Part shown: piece after piece, positions 22,191 to 33,643 of the stretch
How positions within the stretch are numbered: position 1 is the first letter of the stretch
Layout: each line of letters starts with the position of its first letter
Assembly (NCBI GenBank): GCA_008729055.1
Contig: SDUX01000001.1
Span: 1,780,319 to 1,844,318 of the forward strand
From: Pyropia haitanensis
Lineage: Eukaryota > Rhodophyta > Bangiophyceae > Bangiales > Bangiaceae
Length of the DNA stretch: 64,000 bases
Direction: 5' to 3'
Position numbers and translations under genes: made by a program
The notes under the pieces: model-generated
The model's database searches: none
Seen by the model: the letters and a program-made list of their open reading frames with translations, nothing else
Told to the model about the DNA's origin: nothing

Positions 22191-25100
22191 CTACAGCCGG
22201 TCTGGCGACTGTAGCCGCTGGATCTTGACCGACGCTCCCGGCGTCACCGCCGGCAGCGTCAGCGGCGTGATAAAGATGAGTTGCCGGTCGCTGAGCCGCG
22301 CCTTGGCAAAGTCCACCAGCGTCTTGTACGCGGCGTGGCGGTTGGCCTCGTCCATAAACACGTCAAACTCGTCCATGATGCGGACGGGGAGGACCATCGA
22401 CTCGCCCAGCGCGAGCATAAAGCACAGCGTCGTGTAGCTGCGCTCGCCGCCCGACAAGGAGCGCAAGTCCGTCGTCTTGTACAGGCCGCCGTCGGCCTTT
22501 TTGTGGCTCGCCATGCACACCCGGAACTGCAGGCTCCGCGCCTTGGGGTCAAACTGGAGCTTACCCTTGTGGCCGCGAGTGCGCATGAACTCGGAAAAGT
22601 AGAAGCCGGCGAGTTTGCGGAGGAAGAGAGACAGCTTGGCCAGCTGCCTGCGCCGAAACACCACCCCGTTGGCAATCGACGCGGCCATGTCCTTGACCGA
22701 CCGCAGCGTCGCGTCGTTGATGGCCTTGCGCTTTTGGGCAGTCACAAACTCTGACTCAATCTCCTCGAGGGTGCGGTTGTCCCGACGCTGCTGTTCCGCG
22801 TCGAGCCGCTTTTGACACCCCTTGATCTCCGCCTCAAGCTGCCGCGACGTGACGCCCGAGGTGTCTAACCGTTCTGGGCAGATGCTCCGCGCCATGCTCA
22901 ACTCCTTGGCCACATCCGCCTTCATATTCGCCACTTCCTTGTCGTGCGCCGTGCTCCGGATCGACTCTTGCGCATGGTCCGCCGCCACTGCCTTGCGCTT
23001 GGCCTCACAGCGCTTCAGGTCTGCCGAGAGCGTCTGCAAAGTCGCGTGGGCAGCTTGCTTGGCGTCGCCCGCTTCGTCAACCGTCTGCTTCTCGGCAGCA
23101 AAGCGAGCCTCGGCCGCGGCGGCCGCCTCCCTCAGGTCCTCAATCGCCGCCTCCGTCGCAGCGTGTCGCTGCCGGGCCTCCGTCACCTCGTCTCGACACC
23201 GCTCAATCTCCTTGTCATTGACCGACGTGTCCAGCGCAACGGTCGTCTGGTCCAGCGCGTCCTCCAGCTGCTGCACCGTCCGCTTCAAGGAATTCAACGC
23301 CCGTTCGGCGGCATCCACGTTCGACTTGGCCACATTCCTCGCCTTTACCGCGGCCGCCAGCTGCGTCTCGTGAGCGAGAAAGCGGGCGCGGGATGCCTCC
23401 ACGGCCGCCCCCGCTTCCGTCAGTGCCGCCTTGGACGCGGCAATGGTCGACGCCATGTCCGCGCCCAGCAGCACCGACGTGTTGGACGAGTCAGAGCGGA
23501 AAATCTCGGCGCGAGACGACACATACGCGCGAGACGCGTCCGGCGTCCACGCCTGCGCCAGGTTGTTGGTGGGCGTGTAGCCGACGCGACGATGTTCAGC
23601 GGGGTCCTCGACCAGCACCTGCTGCTCGATGCGAGCAAAGTCGACGAGCGCGTTGTACGCTGCATTGTGCGAGACGGACACCATGTCCAGCATCGTCGGG
23701 TAGTTGACATTGGGCTTGTGTGCAGGCGAGATGGAGTAGCGCGCCTTGTTGATCCCAGCAATCGCAATGCTGAGGTGCAGGGCGCGCCCGCCACCCGAGG
23801 GGAGCGTATGCCCTATCGCCCGCAGGACCTTCTCGTCGTGCGAGTCCAGCACCAAAAACGTGTTGAGGGTGCCGAGCCCCACGCACACCTGGATGGCCCG
23901 CGCCCACCGGCGGTCGAGCACAGAAATGAGGGAGCCAATGGGCCCCACGGGCCGGGCGTGGAAGCGGCGCTGCCGAGTCGCAATGTCAATCTGGGCTATG
24001 AGGTCGGGCATGTACGGCCCCCACTTGGCCACCTCGTTCTGCGCGCTCCGGGAGAGGCCCCGAAATTCCGACTCGGCCGCCCGGTACTCTCCTTCCCGCG
24101 CCGTCCGATCGCGCACCAGCTCCGAGCGTTCCCGATCGAGCTCCCGCCACTCGTGGTCAGCGGTGGCCTTGGCCTCTATCAACGCATCGAGGCGCTGGCG
24201 GGCGCCCTCGGCTTCCGCGCGCGCCGTGTCAAACCGGGCCTGCAGCCCGGCCTTGTCGCGCGAGCTCGCCAGGTGCCGCTGGATGATCCGCTGCTTTTCA
24301 CCCTCGGCCTTGCGCTGCGCTACTTCGGCGTCGCGCACTCCACGGGCGGCGGCTTCCACCTCGCGGGCCTTGCGGGCCAGCTCGGACTGTTTCACCTTGA
24401 CGTCCGCTTCCACAGCAGCCGCCGCCCGGCGCAGGTCCGTGTGCGTACGAACAGCGTCATCAAACGCGTCCGTGGCGACTGACAAGCGCCCGCGGACGTC
24501 GTCCGCCTTGGCCTTGCGCGTCTCCAGCTGGGAGGCCAGGTAGTGCATCCGCTCTCGGTGTTCGTCCGCCTTTGCGGAACGGGCCTGCAGCTCGGCCTCG
24601 TACTCGGCGACCATGGACCAGGCAAACTTGTGGTGGAGCTCGTCCAACCGAGCGGCGAGCGACTTCATATCCTTGGCCTCGTTGAAGCGCGTCTCCAACG
24701 CGTGCAGCTGGTTCTCGATTTCCGGGCGGAGGCCGCGCTTCTGCTTGAGCAGCTCCTGCACGTCTGCGCTGCACTGCTGGGCCGTCAAGAGCTCCTCGTG
24801 CGCAGCCGACAGGAGTGTGGCTTCCTGGAAAAAGTCGTACATGGCGCCGTCTTTGCCAGACAAAAGAAACTGCTTGCTCTTCTGCTGCGTCAAGATGGCA
24901 ATCGGGTTGTCCACCTGCAGGTTGAACGTGTCGAGGATGGCGTCCAGTTCGGCGCGCGCCGTCTGCTCGGGGGTCACCCGGTGGCCTCGCGCGCTCTTGA
25001 ACGTCAGCACGGTGTTGGTTTTGGTGATCTTGCGCTCCACCACCACCGCGTCGCCGTACACGTCGGGCCGAAAGCACAGGCCCGTGTCCCCGTCCTCGGC

Positions 25101-25871
25101 AGCGCGATTGCGGATGCGGATGGAGATGAGCGCCCAGTCCTTTCCGTGCATGATGTGATCGCTAATCTTCCGCGCCCGCTCCGTCTTGGACGCCTTGACG
25201 CCCAGCCCAATCTGCAGCGCCGCCACAATGGCGGACTTGCCCGACCCGTTTTGCCCATTGATGATGTTGATGTTGGGGCCAAAGACAAACTCAAAGCAAG
25301 CGTGGCACATGAAGTTCTCCACGCGCACCTTCTCCAGGATGCCCACCTGCGCAAAGCCAAGGCGCGACGCGAGCGAGTCGGCCGTGTGCTTCGCGACCGT
25401 CGCCGAGTCCATACCAGCCATGCTGCTGCCATCCTCGCTGCCGTCAAAGTCCTCCACGCCGCCTTCGTCGTCGTCGTCCCTGTCGTAGTCCTGCGTGGCC
25501 GCCGCCCGTGCACGGGAGGCGCTCTTGGGTGGCCGCGCTGCAGACGCAGGCAGGGGGACCGCAGCATCGTCCTCCTCCCCATCGTCCTCGTCGCCATCGT
25601 CGGCAGCGTCCTCCATCTCCACCTCCACTTCCACGCCGTCCTCCTCTGGCGACAGCGCGCCGTTGGCATGGCCATTCGCGGCTACAGCCCCGTTCGTCTC
25701 GGGAGCGCCACGCCGCTTGCGCCGCACAGGCGCCACGCCTTCCTCCTCGTCGCTGGCCGGCGTCGGGCCACGGGCGGCAGCGGGGCCGCCGCGGCCGCGC
25801 ACGGGCGTAATCTCATCCGCTTCGTCTTCGTCGTCGCCGGACGACACTGACCGGGGGCGCTTGGAGGTCAT
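22191..25871 (-). CDS. SMC6: SMC6, structural maintenance of chromosomes protein 6
   Basis: A 1,226-residue intronless ORF from ATG 25871 (MTSKRPRSVSS) to TAG 22191. SMC6 pairs with SMC5 and the Nse proteins in a nuclear complex for DNA repair and for resolving recombination and replication intermediates. The first 150 residues are acidic and disordered. The N-terminal ATPase lobe has Walker A GQNGSGKSAIVAALQIGLG near residue 205 and the SMC6-typical NPIAILTQQKSKQFLLSG. Two long coiled-coil arms flank a hinge whose centre includes GPIGSLISVLDRRWA. The C-terminal lobe has LRSLSGGERSYTTLCFMLAL near 1137 and Walker B MDEFDVFMDEANR near 1165. The frame is unbroken and the GC content milder than its neighbours. 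The first ATG in the longest frame is not obvious further upstream, so 25871 is chosen because it begins the low-complexity head. Confidence 0.95.
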   Translation of the reverse strand: MTSKRPRSVSSGDDEDEADEITPVRGRGGPAAARGPTPASDEEEGVAPVRRKRRGAPETNGAVAANGHANGALSPEEDGVEVEVEMEDAADDGDEDDGEEDDAAVPLPASAARPPKSASRARAAATQDYDRDDDDEGGVEDFDGSEDGSSMAGMDSATVAKHTADSLASRLGFAQVGILEKVRVENFMCHACFEFVFGPNINIINGQNGSGKSAIVAALQIGLGVKASKTERARKISDHIMHGKDWALISIRIRNRAAEDGDTGLCFRPDVYGDAVVVERKITKTNTVLTFKSARGHRVTPEQTARAELDAILDTFNLQVDNPIAILTQQKSKQFLLSGKDGAMYDFFQEATLLSAAHEELLTAQQCSADVQELLKQKRGLRPEIENQLHALETRFNEAKDMKSLAARLDELHHKFAWSMVAEYEAELQARSAKADEHRERMHYLASQLETRKAKADDVRGRLSVATDAFDDAVRTHTDLRRAAAAVEADVKVKQSELARKAREVEAAARGVRDAEVAQRKAEGEKQRIIQRHLASSRDKAGLQARFDTARAEAEGARQRLDALIEAKATADHEWRELDRERSELVRDRTAREGEYRAAESEFRGLSRSAQNEVAKWGPYMPDLIAQIDIATRQRRFHARPVGPIGSLISVLDRRWARAIQVCVGLGTLNTFLVLDSHDEKVLRAIGHTLPSGGGRALHLSIAIAGINKARYSISPAHKPNVNYPTMLDMVSVSHNAAYNALVDFARIEQQVLVEDPAEHRRVGYTPTNNLAQAWTPDASRAYVSSRAEIFRSDSSNTSVLLGADMASTIAASKAALTEAGAAVEASRARFLAHETQLAAAVKARNVAKSNVDAAERALNSLKRTVQQLEDALDQTTVALDTSVNDKEIERCRDEVTEARQRHAATEAAIEDLREAAAAAEARFAAEKQTVDEAGDAKQAAHATLQTLSADLKRCEAKRKAVAADHAQESIRSTAHDKEVANMKADVAKELSMARSICPERLDTSGVTSRQLEAEIKGCQKRLDAEQQRRDNRTLEEIESEFVTAQKRKAINDATLRSVKDMAASIANGVVFRRRQLAKLSLFLRKLAGFYFSEFMRTRGHKGKLQFDPKARSLQFRVCMASHKKADGGLYKTTDLRSLSGGERSYTTLCFMLALGESMVLPVRIMDEFDVFMDEANRHAAYKTLVDFAKARLSDRQLIFITPLTLPAVTPGASVKIQRLQSPDRL

Positions 25872-27151
25872 GGCCACTGCCGCAGCCGCGGACCGGGAAA
25901 TGGGGGGAAGAGGAGGAGCAGCAGCAGCAGCATGCGTGGACGACCGAGCGCAGCGGCGGGCACTGACGACTGAGTGCACCGGCGGGAGAGGGGGGCGACC
26001 AGACCGTGTTGCCGCAGGGGCGCCTCTGCCGAGGTGGATGAGCGCTGCGTGGCGGCCCGAATGCACTTCGCGCCCTTACCCGCGGGGCTTTGGCGGGGGG
26101 CGCAACGAAGGTGGGTTCACCAGGTGCATTGGATGGAAACGGTCTGTCATCCAACACCGTCGGCAGCCCACCCCCCTGCAGGGGCCCAGAAGGGGGCCAG
26201 GAAGGCTCAGATAAATTGGATGAGGACGTGAATTGATCTTGCGTCATAATTGCTCCCCACACACCGAAACATCGACCAGATTTCATGGCCTTCCTTCTTC
26301 GCCTCTTCGCCAAGTCAATTCTATCGATAAGTATGCCGAGTTAGCCCTGACATAAATTCGGAGCGCTGCCAGTCCTCGTCTCAAGACGTGCAGGCGTATC
26401 GCCTGTCCCAAGGACCAGACCGCAGCCGACTTCCACACCGCCTCCGCCCCCACGTGGTTCCCCTCCCCTCCCCCGCCCTTTTACCTTGTCGTCCTTGTCG
26501 GCCCCTTCCCACTCCGTTCTACCCAAATTTATTGTGCGGCCGCCGCCGCCGCCAGCCGCCTCGCCGCGCCGTGTGGCCCCCGGAGAGACGGACGGCGCGA
26601 TGAAGACGTTGCGGCGCTGCTCCGTGACGGGCTCCAACCCCGTAGCGGTGCTGCTCTGAGTGGCGGGCCCCTTATGCATTCTTCCCTTGCCCTGCCTGCG
26701 GCCTCTTGCTCGTTTTCCCCCTTTTCCTCTTGCCTGCGATGCTACCACGCGGTGTCGGGGTGGCGGCGATTGCGCTGGTTTGCGACGGCGGCGGCGGTGG
26801 TCCCGGCGGGCGGCCCGCCGCGCGACCACGTCACGCACCGTGGCCGCCCGCGTTGCCTGTCGCCGTCGCCGTCGCCCCACCCGGCTTTGCCACTGCCGTT
26901 GCCGTTCCTCACCGTACCGCCACCACCTACGGCCGTCCGCGCTTGCGCGCACGCCTGTAGGCAGCGACAGCCACCCTTCGCGGTGGTTTTGTCCGCCGCG
27001 TGGCATCTCTCGTTGTCCCTCCCCCCTCCCTTCTTTCCCCACTGGTGGCGGTGGATGGGGCGCGGGCCTGACGCGGCGGCTGCAACCCCCCCACGGGCCC
27101 GTCGCGGGCGGCCGCCCGTTCCCCCCCCCCCCCGCACGCCACCCCGCCGCG
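25872..27151. promoter_or_regulatory. divergent region SMC6 / GT25-like gene
   Basis: This 1.28-kb head-to-head spacer has a relatively AT-rich patch at about 26200-26350, in strong contrast to the flanks, that could serve as a bidirectional promoter. 26440-27150 is pyrimidine-rich on the plus strand and probably the 5' leader of the right-hand gene. No specific factor site was recognised. Confidence 0.4.
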
Positions 27152-29290
27152 ATGGGCCGGCCCCACCAGCCGCCCTCATGGACGTCCCCGACGGCCATCA
27201 CGGCGGCCGGGGGGGGGGACGCCGACGGCTGGGCGCCGCCGCCGCCACGGCGGGCGCGCCCGGTGTCGCGCGTCGCGGCGGCGCCGACCACCCCCACGGG
27301 CCGGTCTAGCACGCCCACCGGCACCAGCAGCGGCAGCGGCGGCGGCAGCGGCGGTGACAATGGCGATGGCGTTGGCGGTGGCAGCCGCAGCCGCAGTGGT
27401 AAGGGGCGTGGCGTCAGCTCCCCCCCCCCGCCCCCTTCCTCGGTGGGCCGGCGTCCCAGCAGCGGGGCGAGCCCCACCGCCGGGGTGGCGGTCGCCCGGG
27501 CGGGCCGTGGCCTGCTGGCGCTGTCGCCGAGCCACCCCGCCTCCCCGCTGGGTGCGGTGGCAACGTCCCCCTCCAAGCGCCCGTCGCTGCGCGCGTCGGC
27601 CCGGCGGCTCGGCCGCCGCCTGAGCCGCCGCCTCGCCAGCGCTACGGGCGTCGGGTCCGCCGGCGGGTGGGCCTCCTCGGCGGCGGCGGCGGCGGCCGGG
27701 GCGGGTTGGCGCAAGGGGGGGTGGGGGGCGTGGGCGGCGTGTGCCGCCGCTGCGGTTGGGGTGGTCGCGGTAGTCGCGGCGGTGGGGGTGGCCACGTGGG
27801 CGGGCGTCGCGGCGGTCGAGGCGGCCGCCGACGCCGCCGCGCGGGCACGGGGGGGGGGGCGCGACGCGGCGGGCGCGCTGCCGCTCGCCTACCCGTACGA
27901 CTTGATGGCGGTGGCCGGCCGGGGCGTCCGCGCCGCCGACGATACGGTGGGGTGGGCGGCGGCGTCGGCGGCGCTGCCGCCGCTGGCGCCGCCACCCGGC
28001 GCGGGCGGTGGCGGCGGCGCCTCCGCCGTCGATGGCGTGCCGGTCGAGGCGCACCACCACCACCGCCGCGGGCCGCCGCTGTGGCTGCTGCGGCTGGGCC
28101 GGCCGAGCGACTGGCTCAGCCGTGCGGCGTTCCCCGCCCCCCTCCACCCGCCCACGGCACCCGCCGCCGCCTCCGCCGCCGCCACCGTCGCCGCCGCCGC
28201 CGCCGCCGCCGCCGCGGCCACCGCCGGCCGGCCGCCCCGCCCGCAGCAGCTGCCCGGCTACACGACCATCCGCGCGGCCACCTTCCGCGCGCCCTACCCC
28301 GCGGCCACCCTCGGCGCCGCCTTTGACGCGGTGTACCTACTCACGCACGGCGCGTGCCCCCGCGCGCGGGCGGCGTGGACCGCCGCCGCGGCGGCGGCGG
28401 GCCTCCCCCGCCCGCACCCGGTCCCTGTCGCGGCGGCCAAGGATGTGTCGCTGGCGCGGCCGCCGCTGCGGCTGGGCGTGCCGGTGGGGGGCTCCAAGGC
28501 GCACCGCGCGGGCCTGCGGCGGCAGCTGGCGCTCGCCGCCGCCCACGTCGCCGCGTGGGCGCACGCCGCCGCGCACGTGCCGGGCGGGCGGGTGCTCGTC
28601 GCCGAGGACAGCCTCTGGCTGCGGCCGCGAGCCATCCGGGGGCTCGCGGGTGTGCTCAATGACGTGGACGAGGCGGCCGTCGCGGGGGGAGGGGTGTGGC
28701 ACCTGCTGTACCTCAGGCGGGGGCGGGGGGTGGGGGGGGGGGGCGGTGGGAGCGCCGCCGCCGGAAGGGACGCGCCCGCCTCGGCGCTCGATGCGGAGGA
28801 GGTGTGGGCGCCCGCCGCGTCTGGCGCGGGCGGCGTGACGGTCACGCGCGCGCGGCCGTCGGCGGGCGCGGGGCTGTACGTCCTCAGCGGGGAGGGCGCC
28901 GCGTGGTTGGCCGCCCACTACGGGCCGTACGTCGCGCCCGTGGACGAGCAGCTGGGGCGGCTGCAGCGGGGCACCACCACCCCCCCACAGGGCGGTGGCG
29001 CTCTGAACCGTACCGTCGGTGGGGTAGCGGCGGCAGCTGCGGCGGCAGCGGCGGCCACGCCCGCGCTGGTCGCGCTCGCCGCGTGTGCGGCGCCCGCCGA
29101 CGGGCGGCTGTGTGGGGAGCTGGTCGCGGAGATGCCCACCCTGGACGAGCGCCGGGAGGGCGGCGGCGGCAGCTACGAGTGCCGCTGGCGGCGGATGGCC
29201 GAGGCGGCCGCCGCCGCCGCCGCCGCGGGCGGGCGCGGCGGGCGGCTGGCGGGCGCGGCGGTGCCGCTGGCGATTGGTGGCGGGCGGTGA
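27152..29290 (+). CDS. type II membrane protein resembling glycosyltransferase family 25
   Basis: A 712-residue ORF starting at ATG 27152 (MGRPHQPPSW), the only in-frame ATG before the conserved part. The N-terminal 180 residues are Ser/Gly/Arg-rich and cytosol-like. One Ala/Val-rich transmembrane helix follows at about residues 190-220, then a lumenal domain. The domain has the layout of GT25-type (LPS/collagen galactosyltransferase-like) enzymes: FDAVYLLTHG near 395, a substrate-loop region, VLVAEDSLWLRPRAI near 485 in the place of the LVLEDD motif, and AGLYVLSGEGAAWLA followed by APVDEQLG. A Golgi glycosyltransferase is therefore inferred. The acidic pair is reduced to one ED, so metal use or activity may be altered. 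Poly-Ala inserts interrupt the domain. It ends at TGA 29288-29290. Confidence 0.6.
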   Translation: MGRPHQPPSWTSPTAITAAGGGDADGWAPPPPRRARPVSRVAAAPTTPTGRSSTPTGTSSGSGGGSGGDNGDGVGGGSRSRSGKGRGVSSPPPPPSSVGRRPSSGASPTAGVAVARAGRGLLALSPSHPASPLGAVATSPSKRPSLRASARRLGRRLSRRLASATGVGSAGGWASSAAAAAAGAGWRKGGWGAWAACAAAAVGVVAVVAAVGVATWAGVAAVEAAADAAARARGGGRDAAGALPLAYPYDLMAVAGRGVRAADDTVGWAAASAALPPLAPPPGAGGGGGASAVDGVPVEAHHHHRRGPPLWLLRLGRPSDWLSRAAFPAPLHPPTAPAAASAAATVAAAAAAAAAATAGRPPRPQQLPGYTTIRAATFRAPYPAATLGAAFDAVYLLTHGACPRARAAWTAAAAAAGLPRPHPVPVAAAKDVSLARPPLRLGVPVGGSKAHRAGLRRQLALAAAHVAAWAHAAAHVPGGRVLVAEDSLWLRPRAIRGLAGVLNDVDEAAVAGGGVWHLLYLRRGRGVGGGGGGSAAAGRDAPASALDAEEVWAPAASGAGGVTVTRARPSAGAGLYVLSGEGAAWLAAHYGPYVAPVDEQLGRLQRGTTTPPQGGGALNRTVGGVAAAAAAAAAATPALVALAACAAPADGRLCGELVAEMPTLDERREGGGGSYECRWRRMAEAAAAAAAAGGRGGRLAGAAVPLAIGGGR

Positions 29291-30340
29291 TGATGGCGCG
29301 GAGCGGGTGGTCGGTGGCGGCGCGGGCGGCGGGGGGGGGGGGGGGGGGGGGGACGACGCGGGTGCAGGGGAAGCTACCGGCGCACGTCCCCGCCACTGTA
29401 GAGTCCGGCTTGCCCCACGGACGCTCGCCGGTCCGTTGACTTGTGGCGGCCCCCTCCTCAATTTCGTCCCGCCCCCTCCCCCTCTCACTACCACCGCCCA
29501 TGAAGACGCGCGTGACGGCACAGCCGATGAACGGTCGGTAGGGGCGGCGAGGCCTGGCGGCTGCGGTTGCGGCGGCGGCGGCGGCGGCGGTGGCGGCGGC
29601 CATGCTGCAGTGTGTTTCAGTGTGGCTACAGCAATGGGTGGCGGCCGCAGGTCCTCTCATCAACAAGACGGCGGGTGGCGTGGGATGGGGATGGGTCGAC
29701 GGTAGGGAGGGGCGGGAAGGATGAGAGGGGGGGGGATGGCCGAGTACTATGAGACGTTTGCTTCTCTGCTGGACGGTGGGGAGGCGAACGCGTCGTGCCT
29801 GTCGGAGCTAGCGCGTGGGAGTAGGGCGGGAGCCGGTTCCCAGTGCTCGGGCGCCATCCAAAGACACCAAGGCACAACCCAAACAACTCAGCCTTGGCGG
29901 ACAGGCCTGGCGCCGCCCACGGCGGCACCCGCGTCAACAGCAGCCGCAGTGACCCGTGGCGGGCGCCGCTCACGTTCATCTCGCCAGCGAACCAACTCTC
30001 TCCCACCCTCCCTCGCCCCGCCTTTGCCCACCCTAGCCGGCCGTGGACCTGCGGCGCCCGCGCGCCCGCACCCGAGGCACCAACGACGACCCTCTGCAAG
30101 CCCAGTGTCACCGCCATGCCTCCAACCCCTGATCTCGGTCAGGAGCCGCCCCGCCCCTCCTCCACCGAAGCCAGAGCTCCCGCCCCCGCCGGCTCCGGCG
30201 CCACGCGCTGCACACGGGCGGTAGGGGGGGGCGGGGAGGGGGAGGCGCCGCGCAGGCGCCGCCGCTCAGTCGGGCGGCAGCAACGGCGGCTGCGGCGGCG
30301 GCGGCGGTGGCGGCGACTGCGACAGCCTTCCTCCTGTCCT

Positions 30341-30426
30341 GGCTCCCGCCCACCGCCGGCACGGCTCCCACCCACCGCCGGCACGGCTCCCACCCACCGC
30401 CGGCACGGCTCCCACCCACCGCCGGC
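30341..30426. repeat. 22-bp minisatellite, four copies
   Basis: The unit acggctcccacccaccgccg plus gc is repeated head to tail. Three copies are perfect (30361-30426) and one is a leading partial copy (30341-30360) with one change. Confidence 0.85.
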
Positions 30427-31185
30427 AACACAGGACACATCGATTCGCGCACAATTTCATGTCCGCCAACGATGCAAGTCCAGTCGGACTTGATCCGCCG
30501 GCCCCATAGATGCCACTTTCACACTGCAGTGTCTGCGGGCCCTCCGCCGTGCCCTCCCGCACGGCGCGTAGTCGCGGCACACCCGCGTGTCTAACAGTGG
30601 GCCCGTGCCCGTTTCTTCCCCGCCGGCCCGCCTGCTGTCCGATTCCTGTTGGCTGTCCAGACTGGGGAGGCGGGAAACCACCGCCGCCACACCGCCCTCC
30701 ACACCATCGAGACCCAAACAGCCCCCCCGAGATCCGTCCGACCCCCCCCCCCACCCCCTCTTTCTGGCGCTTGCAGTGCACCCGCCCCCCCCCCCCCCGC
30801 CCTCCCGCTCCGCCCCCGCAGTGCGTGGCCGGCGGCCACAGGCGGAACGGTCCTTTCTCGGTGGGCGGCGCGCCGGCGGCCTTGCCGACCGCCCGCCTCG
30901 TCTGGTGGATGGCCTAGGCGCGGCGGCCGCGGCGGGGCCGGCGTCTGCGACGCCACGCAGACGGCGGCGGCGGCGGCGGCGCGTCGCGTCACTCCCCGCC
31001 GGCACGCCGACCACTCGCGGGGCGATACGTTTCGGTGCTGCCGGCCCGCCTAGAGGCGGTGGCGCGGCCACCGCCGCTCCCCCCCACCCCCCCCCCCCCG
31101 CCCCCGCCCCCGCCCACTCCTTCCGAGAGCGGCCAGCGCCCGCGTCCCCCCTGCTGCTCGCCGCGACCGCCCGGCCGGGGCGGCT

Positions 31186-31217
<32 letters not shown>

Positions 31218-31878
31218 GCCCACCCGCCGTCCGTCGCCGTGCGCGGGGCGGCTGGCGTCACGGAGCCACGCGCACGCCACCCCCCGCCCTGCCGCGCCCC
31301 GTGACGCGCCACTCCCGCGGCCACCCGCCCGCGCGCCCCGCCGTCCGCTGCCCCACAGGCCCGCCGGGGCGTCCCCCCCCACCCCCCCCCCCCCCACCCC
31401 CTCCCCGCCCCCGACCCGTGCGTGTGGGCGGGAGCGTCTGTTCACGGCGGGCCGCGCCGTCGCCACACCCCCCCGCCCGCCCACCACCCGTTGCCGAGAC
31501 CACCGCCGCCGCGGCTCCGTCACCGGCACGGTTTGCGAGTGCCGGCCACGGAGGGGGGGGGGGGAGCGCGGAGGGGTGGTGCCGGCGACGGCCGCGGCGG
31601 CGGGGGGGTGTGGCGGGCCGCGAGACACCCACCACCCCCGCCAGCCGCGGGCGGGCGGCGGCGCCCGAGGGGGGCGGTGGTGGGCGAGCGTCGGCGGCGG
31701 CCGCCGCGGCCAGCCCGCCCGCCCTGACGTCACCGCCAGCCGGCGGCGGCGGCAGCCAGAGCGCGCGGGCGACGCGGCCCGCGGCGGCGTGGCGTCCCCA
31801 TCCCCGTGTCTGCAGACGCTTCCGCCGCCCCCGTGCCGTTGGCCGGCCGCACCCCGCCCTCCCCCACCAACGCGCCCA

Positions 31879-31951
31879 CCCGCCCGCCCGCCCGCCCGCC
31901 CGCCCGCCCGCCCGCCCGCCCGCCCGCCCGCCCGCCCGCCCGCCCGCCCGC
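31879..31951. repeat. CCCG tetranucleotide microsatellite
   Basis: This is an uninterrupted tract of about 18 CCCG units. It creates spurious Ala-Arg-Pro-Pro style frames on both strands. Confidence 0.85.
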
Positions 31952-32379
31952 GTGGACCGCCGACGGCGGCCGCCGCCGCCGCTCCCCCGCCGCCGCGGCC
32001 AGCCGGCCGGCCGCCGCCGCGCCGCCCCGACCCGCGGGGCCGTTGCGCCCGCGCGGCCGTCGGGTGTCCCCGACGGCGGGCGCGCGCCGCCCCCGCCCGC
32101 CGACCCGCGCACGTCTCCCCGCCGCGCCGCCCCCGCCCCGCGGGCGCGCTCAGCCCTCCTGCCCTCCCCCGCCCACGCGGGCGTCCCTGCCGCTCCGCCG
32201 GTCGGCTGTGCGCGACGGGCCGCGGCGGGGCCTCCCCGTCGGCTCCCCTACAAGAGAACCGACGGTGCACACCCCCCCCCCCCCCTCTCCCCGCCGTCCC
32301 GCCGCGTCGCACGGCGCCAGGGAGTGGGTGGGTGGGTGGGTGGGGGTGGTGGGGGTGATTTCCCACCCCGCCGCTGTCC

Positions 32380-32584
32380 ATGCACGCCCGTGGCGTCATG
32401 GGCGCCGGCGGGGAGCTGTCGATGCACGAGCGGCAGTGCGGGCGGCTCGGCGCGGGGTCGGTCATGTCCGTGGCGAGCCGCCTGGAGCGGCTGCTCGACG
32501 GGTCCGCCGCGGCCGCCGCGGGGGGGGGGGGGGGGTGGGGGGGGACGGCGCCACCGCCCCCGCCGGCGGCGCGGCGCGGCACCT

Positions 32585-32619
<35 letters not shown>

Positions 32620-32671
32620 CGGCGGCGTCGCCCGCCACGGGCGCGGCAGCAACCCCCGCCGGCGGCAGCGT

Positions 32672-32744
<73 letters not shown>

Positions 32745-32936
32745 TGCACGGCGGCGGCGGCCAAGCAGCGGTACAAAAAAGTGCGCAAGCGGCGGGTGAC
32801 CAAGCGGGCCAACGGGGAGGTGGTGGCCACCCGCGTGTACACGGTGCTCGTGCCGGTCGACGCGGACGGCAACGCGACGGGGCCGGCCGTGCCGTATGAC
32901 GAGGCGCGCGGCGCCGGGGGGGTCACCGCCGCTGCG

Positions 32937-32980
<44 letters not shown>

Positions 32981-33612
32981 ACCGTCGACGGCGGGGGCGG
33001 GGGGGGCGGCGGCCTCGCCCGCCGCCACCCCGCCGTCGAGCAGCCGCTCGTTGCCGGCGGCGGGGGCGACGGCGGCGGGGCGGCCCGCGTCGGCCACCGC
33101 GGCGGGCGGCAGGGGCTCGCCCGGGGCGACCGGGGCGCTCCCCCCCCCCCGCCCCCCCCCCCCCCCCCCCTGGCCCCCCCCACGGGGGGGCACCCCCCCC
33201 CCCCCCCCCGGGGCGACCCCCCCCCCACCCCCCCCCCCATGCCCCACACCGTCGCGCCCGCGGCGACCCGCCACACGCGCATCGAGAAGCGGGTGCCGAC
33301 GGACCTGACCCTCCGCCCCGTCCTCACCGGCGGCACCGCCGAGTTCCCCACCGTTACCGTCACGGCGGCGGCGTACGTGGCGGTGCTGCACGCCGCCATT
33401 GACGGGCTGACCGCCGACCTGGCCGCCGCGACCAAGCGGGTGCGCTTTTACGAGGAGAGCGAGCGCAAGGCCGCCGCCGCCGCCGCCGCGCGGGCGGCGC
33501 GCGCGGCCGACGCGGCGGCGGCGGCGGCAGAGCCGCGGGGGCCCCCGCTGCTCGCGTCGTTTGCCAAGCGCCGGACCCAGTCGGCGTCGACGGGCGCGTC
33601 GTCGCGGGGGCG

Positions 33613-33643
<31 letters not shown>

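Larger units (their letters stand above)
29291..32379. other. 3.1-kb gene-poor spacer
   Basis: Only low-complexity open frames occur here. It contains a G run near 29331-29352, a 22-bp minisatellite at 30341-30426, C runs near 30786 and 31079, and a pure CCCG tetranucleotide tract at about 31879-31951. A (TGGG)n stretch lies near 32324-32345, just before the next gene. A mildly less GC-rich segment at 29640-30200 shows nothing recognisable. Confidence 0.4.

Noticed and set aside
25004..25675. Minus-strand and plus-strand frames overlapping SMC6
   Set aside because: They overlap the confident SMC6 ATPase lobe in other frames and have no motif.
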